Position numbers and translations under genes: made by a program. A stretch of DNA of 64,000 bases, taken from NCBI RefSeq assembly GCF_901709675.1, contig NC_051098.1:12431918-12495917 (forward strand), read 5' to 3'. The notes beneath the pieces are model-generated. The model was not told the origin of the DNA. It saw nothing but the letters and a program-made list of their open reading frames with translations, and ran no database searches. How positions within the stretch are numbered: the first letter of the stretch is position 1; each line of letters begins with the position of its first letter. The DNA is from Syngnathus acus (taxonomy: Eukaryota; Chordata; Actinopteri; Syngnathiformes; Syngnathidae). Shown here piece after piece: positions 12,901-24,900 of this stretch.

Positions 12901-15900
12901 CAGCGAAGTCATTTTCCAGTTTGCTGGCGCACGCCGCCACTGCCTCACCTGGGGCTTTGCGGGGTTAATAAAAAGGTCCTAACCGTAATTTCCCGCCATT
13001 GTCGGCACTCTGGCCGCCATTAAACGCCACGCGTCGGAGGTCCCAGCGGGGGAGAGCTTAAAGGCGGCACGAGGAGGGGAGTGGGACGGCGCCCCCCAGG
13101 AGTTTTCAGCCCGATTCTCTGCAATCTTGGGATTTTAAAATTGAAATAACACCTTTGGGATATGTTGCACCCTTGCCTGGCTTTTTTTGCAAAGCACACG
13201 TGGCATTTTAGCGTTCATGATGGTAAACAGAGAAGGTCCAGTGGCTGCCACCAGGGAGCGTTGGACCTCCGACAACTGGACATTGAAAATTTGCGGGCTT
13301 TGTAGATTGGGAGGAAAAACTGGACCTTCCCTGTCTTGCTTGGTTTCAACATGTCATTCATTCTGACTTTGATTTCTTTATTTTTTTGTGTTTTTCCTCT
13401 GTTTTCTTTCTTTTTTCTTTTGTGTGTATGTGTGTGTCCACCCCTCCATTGTCGTGTCTCCAGAAGGCCGTGTGGGTGAGTAAGCAACCATCCTTATTGA
13501 TTTGACTCCATCCCGCATGCCCTCTTTGCATCCCCGTGCACTTTTTTTGCTTTTCACCAAAGTAGGCCACCAATTGCATTTTTATCCGATCACCACACGC
13601 ACAACACGGAAGGAGGAGATTAACCTCCCCACTCGGGTTTCCTGGCCGACCGCCTTTCTCCGATAAATGTCACTTGTCATGAATTAAATATGGGCAGCGA
13701 TCATTTTCTTTGTGGCTAGGGTGACGACAGGATGCCGAGTCTCACGTGTCATTAATGTGTTCCAAATCAAAACAAGATCAGTTTTCCCTCAGCCGAACTG
13801 TGAAAGGATCATACGCTGACTTCTATCGACCCATTTCTCAGGCCCAGGCTTTCCTGGCGACAAGCAGAAAGCCTAAAAAACAAGACAGCAAAATTTTGAG
13901 TTATGTAATATTAACCGCCAACCCAGTTAATATCTTTGACGTCTATAAGCGTCAATGGCTCTGAATGAGTTAACTTGCGTGGGTACATGCGATGAAGATG
14001 GCTTTAAAAAAAAAAAAAAAGAGCGTGAGAAAGGATAAGGCGGCCAGTGGCAGGTATTTCTTTTGGACGTGTTTATCGATGTGATGCGTGGGATGGCGGA
14101 AGGCGAGGGAGGCGGCCGAGTCCCCGCCAGAGCGAGATTTAGGAGCTCAGTATCAGTCGCCGGCTTTGAGATATCCAAGCCGAGCAAGGCCAAGCGAGAA
14201 GGCTGTAAATCTGCCGCCATCTGTACCCTTCCCAACAGCACAAATGCAACACACACCCACGGAGGGAGGGAGGGACGGACGGAGGAATTACACGGAAAAA
14301 GCCGCCAAATAGGAGCGACTTTGGCCTCGCTGGAACGAGCTGCCTTGTCAAACTTGAGAAATGATAAAAAGAAGAAGCTGGGCGCGCCATGTTGCCGTGT
14401 AGCAATCGTCGGCTAAATCGTAGCATGCTTGTGGACATTGAAAAAAGTCATCGCTGTTTCGTCACGCTCAAGTCTTATGAGGTCCGATCAGAGAAGTCAA
14501 TCAGTTCCAATTTGAATGCTAACATCCTTAGCATCGGTAGGCGCGTTTCCCGAGAAAAACGCATGAGCCATCCAGATGGTGAGCCGCAACGTGTTTGTTT
14601 GCAGGCTCCAGAGAGAAGCCGTTAGCAAGCTAGCTCGTCTCCCGTCTGGTGTTTATTATCGAACCGCCTCTGTCAAGTTGTCAGCGGCGCGATGTCTCAC
14701 TCGGGGGCTCGACCGGCAGCGCGTTACCGCGCTATCGACCGCGCCGGCTTTTTGCCGTTCCATTTCAAAGTTTGACACTTGACTCGTCGGACGTGAGGTG
14801 CGGCAAACATTTGCCTCCAACTCCCTTTTCGGGTAAAAATGGTAGCACCTGACCTGTGTAGCGATTGTTGTGATTGTCAATGTGACTGCCATTCATTCTT
14901 TGGATGAATGGCCAGCCTGGTTGCCATGGCAACGAGGGTTGTGGAGTTCAAGGCAAAAGCGGCAATCAGGCTGCATGGATTTTGGTTGGGCGCCGCACTT
15001 CACCGCTCGCTGTGCCGATGTTTGACGTCATCTGTCATTTCAGCTCCCCCGCAATTCGTCATCCGTCCGCGGGACCAGATCGTGGCCCAGGGACGCAGCG
15101 CCGCCTTTCCGTGCGAGACCAAAGGCAACCCGCAGCCTGTCGTGTTCTGGCAGAAGGAAGGAAGTCAGGTAGGAGCGTGCGCCTACTTTCTGAAGTTGTA
15201 AACGCTACCAAAATAACGGCTCGTTGGCGTCTTTCTTGCCTGCGTGCAATCGTTTGTGGATCGGTTGCCCGATCAAATCCGACGCCATTTTGACTTTCTA
15301 TCCCCGCGCGAAGAAATCCACAGAGCTTGCTCAATCTGCCATCAGCATCTTGATGCTCCCGATGCACCGGCGGAGGAAAGCCCCGGTGGCGCGCTAATCG
15401 CTTTTCCCTGTGACCCGGCGCACCGATAAGAAGGATCCCGTCTCTCGCTAGAGCGGTTAAGCCATTCAAATACCTGCGAGTCGTCGCAACACTCGACAAC
15501 AGCGCCAATAAGGAGCCGGCCGGGACTTGTCGATGAAGCCCGTTGATATGATTCAGACGCAGCTTCAAACTCACACGCAGATACACACGCTGGCGTGCGC
15601 GTCGCCTGAAGGCCATCAAAGTCCTCCGTAGAAGAGGGGTGCGTCATCGCCGTGACGTTTACCGCGAAACCGTCGGCAAATTAACATGTTTTGGCGAGTG
15701 TCTCGCTGTTGAACGGGGGCGGGCGAGTTCCGCAGAGGTGCGACGCTAATTATTTACAGCCCAATTCGGCATCATTAATTGGACTAAGTGACGGAAAACG
15801 ATGTTTCTTTGCCGCCTTTTTCCCCACTCGAGGAGTGTTAAACTAATTTGTTAAATTCATCATTTGTTGCTTTCAAGCAGTTTGCCATCATTAATTCTAA

Positions 15901-18900
15901 TGTGTTTGCTCTCCAGGGGCGAAGAGCCAACACCCAAGACTTTTTTTTCCCCCCTCCCCGATTAGATCAGTTCTTAGGTGTCTTGATAAGATTTCTTTCG
16001 GTGGTGTGAGCAACCGGGCTAGAGTGCTTACGATGCTGCCGACGTGCGGCTAATTGGGCCGTTGATTCTTCTCGCCACAGAATTTGATGTTCCCCAACCA
16101 GCCACAGCAGCCCAACGGCCGCTTCTCGGTGTCGCCGAGCGGCGCCCTCACCATCGCCTCGGTGCAGCGAGCCGACGCCGGCTACTACATCTGCCAGGCG
16201 CTGACCGTGGCTGGCAGCATCCTGGCCAAGGCGCAGTTGGAGGTCACCGACGGTAAAAACCCATTTTCCATTCCAATGGCAATGCTAGCAACTTTCCAAA
16301 TGAAATCAAATAGATAAACAAATGATGACTTTTGGCCGGGTGGCCATTTGTTGCTGGGCAGAATTTGTTTAGTTCTTGGATTCAATGTTGTCAGTGGAGG
16401 TGAGAACAAACTACAAGGTCTGTCAGTTCCCCACTTGGAGGAGGAACTAAATCACCGTCCTTGAGTTCAAGTTGAGCCCATCGGTTGCTTGAGAGACTCT
16501 GTGATTGAGTGACTGCAATAGTGAGGGAGACTTCCCCCCCCACTCTCCCCCTCCCCTTCCCTCCTCCCCCATCTGGCCAGGAAGTTGGAATGAACATACG
16601 AGGTGACACGGTACGAGGGGGCTATAAAGGTGGGAGGGAGGTCAGGGCCGCGCCTTGTGTAGCCGCGGCGGCGGCCGCTGCGTGATTTACTGACGACGTG
16701 TCAGCTGGGGTCAAGGAGATCGGTAATGAGAAATTCCTGATCCGGAAATCCAAGGCCCCTCAGCCCGCTCTCCCGCCGTCGTTCTCGCACATCCATCAGG
16801 CTCGGAATGCGGCCCCGCGTTCCCACAACGCACGGGCGCATCCTCAACCGGGCCTTGGTGGTCAAGGCCGAGAGGGAGGCTCTGGAAAAGAAACAGCTGC
16901 TCCTCGCCTCCTTTTTTTCATTTACATCTTGGAGCCACAGCTTCATTTGAAATGCCCCAAAACAAAAATAAATCACCGTGTCAATTCTGCCCTTCGTGTG
17001 AAAAGGGAAGGCTGCGATAACGTGTTGAAAGGTTACAGAGGTAGTTGACTGGCTAATTATCCCCCGCAGGTCTGGTGTCATTAATCCATAGCGTCTAATT
17101 AATGTGGCTTCTGTGATTTGCCGAGGGGGGGCGCGGCATTATTCAGCTACATTGCGCCGCAGTTAATTCCTGAGTTCACCTTTTGACGCGTCCTCTCTGT
17201 CATAGAAAGAAGCCCTGCCCCTGCCCCTCCCCCCTCAGAAAGACTCTTTTGAGCAGAAACGCTTCAGTACCTATGGAAGTTGCCTGTAGAGCATCTGCGT
17301 CAAACTCAAGGCCCGGGGGCCAGATACGGCCCGCCACATTCTTTTATGTGGTCTGCCAAGACAAATCGATCCGTCCTTGGGCACACTAACAACAGAATTA
17401 AAGAAATGAAAGTGCTGGAATCATGTTATAATTGTTAAGCACCAATAAGGTCCAAAAAGTCTCTTCATCTTGCCGTTTGTGGTTTGGCAGTCCTGTCGGA
17501 CAGACCGCCGCCCGTCATCCGCCAGGGGCCCTCCAACCAGACTTTGGGGATGGACAGCGTGGCCCTGCTCAAGTGCCAGGCGTCGGGGGACCCCATCCCC
17601 TCGGTCAGCTGGCTCAAGGACGGCATCAGTCTGCTGGGGAAAGACCCTCGCATGTCCCTGCAGGAACTGGGCAGCTTGCAGATCACCAACCTCAAGGTAA
17701 GAAGAACATAGAGCCAAAAAAAAAAGTTGCTTTGACTTGTGGCAGGTAGTTCAATCAAGTTGATTGACAGGAGGAGATGAATAGGCTGCATTGATTTTTG
17801 CTCTTAATAGTTTGATGGTATGACTGAGTGGAGCAACACTTGGATGGTCTCCAGCTGGAGGATACACTGCACACACATGCAGACTTTTAGAGTAGATTAA
17901 ATTGAAAGCGCCCTCATCTTCCTTTCCCCACTCCGAGGCCTCGGCGGAATATCGATTACGCCTGACACAACACACAAGCAAAACAAAGACCTGAGAGGGG
18001 ACGGAAGGACGGACCGAGGGACGGGCCAGCTGTCGTCGCTCTCGGGGGCCGGTGCGGCCCGGGCCGGCATGCTCTAAGTGAATTAGCTTTGTCGTGGTCG
18101 GCGGGAGGGACGGCGATGAAACCAAGAGAAGGAAGCCTGAGTGGTGATGGAAGGGTGCTGAGTAGGAAATGAAATTCATTAGGGAATTAGCGTCAGCGCC
18201 GGGAAGGCATCGTAAAAGTCGCCGCCAGTGCTTTTACGGCCCTGGAACGTGAGTGAATTTTTTTCTTTTCTGTGTGCGTTTCTGACAAGTGCTCCAGTTC
18301 ACATTGGTGTTGCACGAGGTCAGTATTCACCCTTGACGACTTTTAGGACGTAAAATTTCACTGAACACGATGACAGGTAAGACTACCGCAGTGGTAGTGG
18401 TAGTATTGCCGAAGGGGACTTAAGTTTTGCTGTGGCTGGTATCGGCAGCCTTCGCGTGTACTCGATACATTGAAATTCAGCCCGCAACCTACTGATAGCG
18501 ATGCTCGGTGTTGATACTCGCCCAAACCTAATTTTGTTGTGTTTTTCTGTTAAAGCTGTCCGACTCGGGGATCTACACATGCGTGGCCACCAGCTCCAGC
18601 GGAGAAACGTCATGGAGCGCTTTTCTTGAGGTCAAAGGTACGTACATGACGGCGCTTTTCAATTTGCTACGTTTTATCAATGTTAGTTATTATTTTATTA
18701 TTTTCTGTTCTCACGTTGTACAGAAGCTGGCGGCGTATCTCTCCCAAAGCCCCACGGCGACGACGAGCTCCCGGGCCCGCCCTCCAAGCCGCAGGTGACC
18801 GACGTCACCAAGAGCAGCGTGTCGCTATCCTGGCAGGCCGGGCTGGTGGGCGCGTCTCCCGTCAGCTCCTTTGTCATCGAGGCCTTCAGGTTTGAAATTT

Positions 18901-21900
18901 TAACTGGGTTGGTTTGCTGGGCTTCAATTTTTATTGTTACTTTGAACTTTGCCCCTCGCAGCCAGTCGGTGAGCAACAGCTGGCAAACGGTGGCCGACCA
19001 CGTGAAGACCACCCAGTTCACCGTCAAGGCTCTGCGGCCCAACACCATCTACCTGTTCATGGTTCGGGCGGTCAACAACCATGGCGTGAGCGACCCGAGT
19101 CCCATGTCCGAGCCTGTCAGAACGCAAGGTAGGCCGGCAAAGAGCAGCACAAAGCACCATCGCCGTCATCTTTGCGTTGAAATGCGGCAGAAGGTTTCCA
19201 GAGGTCTAACGGGTCCATCTCAGCCCGTCCTCATTACGGCCTACACTTAAGCAATTACGAGAAGTGAGCATGTCTGCTCTTGGAACGGCCTAAGTTGAGT
19301 TACTGTCGTCCCCGCTACGTTAATGAATATAACGGGCAGAAAGGACCTCCTCCCGCCTCGTTGGAGATTTTATTACAGTTGAGATGATGATGATGATCAG
19401 CCTTTTTGGCTAAATAGTGTCAAGGCGAGCGTGCGCTTCATAAAAAGATCTCTGTGGTCTTGCAGACATCAGTCCTCCGGCTCAAGGCGTGGACCACCGA
19501 CACGTGCAGAAAGAGCTGGGCGAGGTCATCGTCCGCTTGCACAACCCTGTGGTGTTGAGTCCCACGGCCATCCAGGTTACCTGGACGGTGAGTTCACGGC
19601 ACAAAAAAAAAAAAATCACACACACATTGGTGGTAATTGACATCTACAGCAAGAACCAGCTCCAAGTATGTAGAACCATCTGGTTGTTGATCCGTCTTGT
19701 TTTGATTCTGCGAGACCCATTTTCAATTTGACAGAAATGAATGTTTATGGTAATAAAGTGTTTAGCAAACAGTATTTTTCCTGCTATGATGTGACGCATT
19801 TATCTTGCTTTCTTTGGCCGGATGTGCAAACGCTTACATTTCACAGCATCAGCGCATTCTGCCGCATGTGACAAATCACCAAGCAGCCACAAACTCATCT
19901 AACCTGATTTTTTTTTTCGTATAAATCACTCAGGTCCTCACGCACACACACGCACGCATCTATTATGAGGAAGGGGGGGGGCGCTTGTTACCATTTCCAA
20001 ACGCGTACCACATTAGCAGTTTTCCCGCTGACATGTTTATTTACCCGAGTAATAAGTATCACCTCGAGACTCGCAGAGCTAATTTAAGACGAAGGCTTTT
20101 TTTTTTAATATTATTATTTTACGACGACAACGTCCAATCAACGCAAAAAGCGGCTACCCTCATCAATCACCACGCCTTCTGTAAACAGCTCGAACCTCCG
20201 CTCCGAGATCTTTTATATTCCCAAATCATTTCTTTAATAAGTCAGCCGATGCCATTTCACTGATTTACTCTGGCGGGAGGAAAAAAAACCGTCTGTTTAA
20301 TATGTCGTTTGGAAAGCTGGGCTTTTGCTTGTACTGTTAACAAGCCATTACGATGAATGATGCGGCCATTGCGACACGGGGGTGGGGGGGGGGTTCTTTT
20401 GCTTAGTGGGGGCTTCTTGTCTTTATTTAATGGCACGCATTTGGGAGGTATTTGACGTCTTTCAAGGTGGACTAGGTGGTAACTCGTAAGGCGGGCGACG
20501 CCCATTAATGTCAGAGCGTTCATTAAGCTAAGCGTGGATGTTGCCGTTGATAAAAGTGCCCATTAAATTAGTAACGGCCTCTAAAGTGTCATGGAAGCAA
20601 TCTGAGGGAGTACATGGCCTAAAAAAAAAAAAAAGTCCTTTTTAATAGGGCCACTTTCTAAGGACATATTATGCTTCCTTTTTTTATACACAACTCAAAA
20701 CAGTCCTAAGGTGTCTTAAAGGGGAACTCAAGTCAAAAATGTTCTTTCCAAAAATATGTTCTACTCGTCTAATCACAACATTCGGATTCATTTTTCATGG
20801 AATATGAACTAAGCAGAGCCTTCCTGTTGACGACATTTCCCGTCAATGGCATTTAAAGTTTTTTTTTTTTTCTTTTTTTTTTTTTTACCAACCCCTGATG
20901 GGCTTTTTCAGGTGGATCGCCTGTCGCAGTTCATCCAGGGCTACAGAGTTCTGTACAGGCAGACGTCAGGTCTGCCCTCGCCGGGACACTGGCAGACGCA
21001 GGACCTGAAGGTGCCGTCAGAGCGCAGCGCCCTCCTGTCTTCCCTGAAGAAGGGCATTGTGTACGAGATCAAGGCGCGGCCTTACTTCAACGACTTCCAA
21101 GGCACGGACAGCGAATCCAAGACGGCGCGGACCACCGAGGAAGGTACGATGTCGCGCCACGCCAAGGCTGACTCGTGAGCGCCCGAGGCCGCCGTTTGTC
21201 ATATCGCTTGGATACCGAGACAAAATGCTGCTTTTTTGCCCGGCGACTTGTTTACGTGTGTGTGCGGGGAGTTTGCATCCTGACTGCTAATCCATCACCC
21301 GGCGGGTGCTGGCATGAGGTGCGATTGGATCGCACGCACACACTCTGTCGTGTGAAGATGGCGGCGGGCAAGTTTGATTCGGACAAGCTCTGACAAGGTT
21401 GCAGAGTGGTGTGGCACACAAAAAACAAGTCGGCCGAAGTTACTCTTATGACCTGCGCCGGGAATTGCTTTGGGGAAATAATGTTTATATTCAGTGTAGC
21501 ATAAAGCCAGGGTGCTACCAGACTATCTACGAAAAAAAAACAACCAACCAAACAACTAACTGTGGCATAAAAATTTTTACCAGTTTTCGGTGAGTACTTT
21601 TCCGAGAAAGTCGGGGAGTGAATAACTAAGCAAATGCTAACTTCCTTAGCATGTTAGCAGCTGAGTGTTTATTTTGCTTCCTCAATTTCATTTTGGTTTT
21701 ATGCAAGGACTTCATCTGAGAACAAACAAGAAACTCCGTATTATTTGTAATATTTGAATATTCGGAATACATAAAAAAATAAAATTAAAAATTAAACAAA
21801 AATAATCATCAGAAGTTGGAGTCCCAATTTTCCGTTGAATTGAGAGCTCTCCAGAGGGATTTGGCTTTAAAATAATGAAGTTTTCCGTCGCCCAAAATGA

Positions 21901-24900
21901 GTTTGGAGTAAAGTTTTTTCGCTGAAGCCAAGTATCTCCTCGGGGAGCAACTTGCTGTCACCCCCTCGAGGTACATTGCAGTATTTCGGGACTCCACTAT
22001 GTCTTCATCGGTATGGCGTAATGTCCTGAGTGCACGGGAGTTTCCCCAACACGCTCACTCTTATAATTGCACCGTTGCGGTTGTGCTCCAACAGAATCAG
22101 TCATCGGTGCTCCCGGCCGTCAATTAGTCTGCACTCGCTTTGGCTGCAGGTCTCATCTTGTACCTTGTCTGCTTTTGATGTTGGCACATCCGTACAATTC
22201 TGAGGATGCAAAATGTGTTTGAGGTTCTTTGAATCTCCGTCTTCAACAGTACCTCAGGCCTGTTTTGACACATTAACAGTATCACGAACGACCCGATCGA
22301 TCATTATGGCTTTAATCTTATGACTGTACAATTCATGCCCGGGGTGCTCGTTGTCTCCTTTATGACTGAAATATTTCTCGTAGTTGTATTTATCCCTACA
22401 ATGATTCAAGAAAAACTGTTGAGAGGAGTGACGGCATTAATCACGACAACTGCCTGTGCATTGCGCAATGTGGCCATAAAAACAAACAAAAAAATAGATT
22501 AAATGCAAATGCATCCAATTTAACTCGTTCACTGCCAGTTAAAATAGATCTTTGACGTCTATATCCGTCAACGGCAGTGAATGAGTTAAAGATGAAATAC
22601 AACTGAACTGTGCTTAGGCGGTGATTTTTCTCCCACCTACCAGTAGAGGGAGCCCACACATGAAGAATCAATCTTGATGTTCTGTTTATTGCACGGCTAC
22701 AGCGAATATGTCAATAAAATGGCCGCCATCCTGGGGGAATTTTCTGAAAAACCGACTTATCGGCGGCTATCGTTAACTGGAACCCGATTGGTAGAGGAAA
22801 AGGTCGAGGAGCTCTGTTGAGGAATAAGGAAGTTGTGCTGTTATAAGTGGCCTTCAAATGATAGAGCAAACTCCCGGGACAGACGTGATGGTTGTTGCGG
22901 TGACGAAGGCCATCTGGCCTCAGCGCACGGCGGCTCGCCTCGTGTGTTGTTCACATCCCGTCAGGGTGACAGGTCCATTTGTGTCCCGCCCTTGCTCTGA
23001 GGGAGCGTATCTCCGGTAGCAGCAGTGGAAGTGTCGTCAGAGACCAAGAAAACGCGCCGGGCCGCCTCCCCCGAGGGTTCTCCTTCATGTCCCGGCTATG
23101 ACCGGCGCAGATAACGCTTCCCGCTTCAGCTTCTATCTGCATCTCGGAACGGTTGACCACTTTCTATTTCCATCCTGAAAGCCCCCGAACCCCTCGCCGC
23201 CGAGCCTGCTCGAAGCCGATAGTCCGTCCGAGCTCCTCTGAGACAGCGGGAAGATGGATGGAGAAGTCAAGTTTTGGGAGTGATTAAAATTTAGCCGGCG
23301 CCTTTACAGATTTCCCTCGGAGACGATTTGGACGGATGAAGGGTCGGTATTGGTTGTGTTGTTCCGTAAAGATGGAAGTCGTGGCCCGACGTGGTGTCCG
23401 ATTCTTATTTCCCAAGATGGTCTCTGGAAAAGCAAAAAGAGCTTTGTCACCACCTGTTTGGCGAGGACAAATAATATAGACCTGCGCCTTATCAGCTTCA
23501 TAGCTTCCATTTGTGCTCATTAAAATTGAACTGACTCAAAAATATATTATTTTTACTTGCGGTTTTCATTTCTATCGTGCAAGTCATCTTGACAAAGTGT
23601 CCGATGAGCAATTGTAGCCAACTCCCGTAAGATTTGTTTGTATTTCTTCATTATCTGGCACGTCGGCGTTGACGTAAGAGACAGGAGGTCACATTCGCGC
23701 CCGCCATACATCACGCAGCTAATGGCTCTATTAGCGCCCCTCTAAGGGTGGGCTCTAATGAAAAATGGGAATTGTTTAGCACAAATATGCATGATAATAA
23801 GCCACTAAATCATTCTTAGCATTGACTTTGAAGGACATTGGCCGTGGCGCGGCAAGTCCCTCCGCACCGTCACCTGGATTGAATGGGCCGTTTGATCAGA
23901 TTCTCCTTGGCTCGATTGTTTCTAATCTGCTGGAGGTGGTGACTTCATAAGGGGACCCATTCATCTTGGGAACCCGTGGCCAGTGGCGCTGAGGGATGAG
24001 CCCAGATTTACTGGGTGACAAGTGCCATTTTGGATGGGCGAGGTGAGCCGGAGCCGGCGCACCAGTAATTGACCTGTCAGTAGTCGGAGCTCTGCTTCCG
24101 CCCGGCTGCGGAAATGAGAAAACATTTTTTAGACTTTATGGTGCTGTTTAGTCGCCCCTCCGAGACGGAACTCGACGTACGAGAACCGAGAGAGCCCTGC
24201 CAGAAATAGTGAGACATGGTTCTAATTTCTGACTGTGAGCACTTCCTAACGCTTGTATCCTATTTGTGTTCACAGCCCCCAGCGCCCCGCCTCAGCAGGT
24301 TACCGTCCTCACCGTGGGAAACCAGAACAGCACTTCGATCAGCATCTCCTGGGATCCCCCGCCGCCCGACCATCAGAATGGTATCATCCAAGAGTACAAG
24401 GTTAGTCCAAAAACAAGACTGTGTTGGAAATCTCTGATATCACACGGATGCTAGGTTAGCTTAGCTTGTTAGCTTACAATGTGGACTTCTGATGTCTGTT
24501 TTGAGTGAGTGAGCTTGAAATTCTCTATCCCGTGACCTTGATTGACTTTCATCAATTTGTCTCTCTTGGGTCCAGATCTGGTGCCTCGCAAACGAGACGC
24601 GCTTCCACGTCAACAAGACGGTTGACGCCGCCATTCGCTCGGTGGTGGTGGGCGGGCTGCAGGTGGGCGTGGTGTATCGGGTGGAAGTGGCCGCCAGCAC
24701 CAGCGCGGGGGTCGGAGTCAAGAGTGAGCCCCAGTCTATCATTATTGGTAAGGACTTGTTTACATTTTTGGGTTCAGGTGTACCTAATGGAGTGTCCATT
24801 GGGCCGTGTGCTTTCCTCCCCTCCATTATTATGATGCCAAACTGTGAGTGTAGTTGGCCTTATTTCCCCAGCGTGCCTCCCTAAGAACACAGTGTCGTAG

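Larger units (their letters stand above)
12588..15043 (+). other. robo2: robo2 intron hosting the 12-nt microexon
   Basis: Intron between the Ig3 and Ig4 exons. Pyrimidine-rich sequence at 13378-13460 leads into the candidate microexon at 13464-13475, and YCAY words follow it up to about 13593. One copy of the TTAA-bounded miniature element lies at 13911-13973. Confidence 0.85.
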
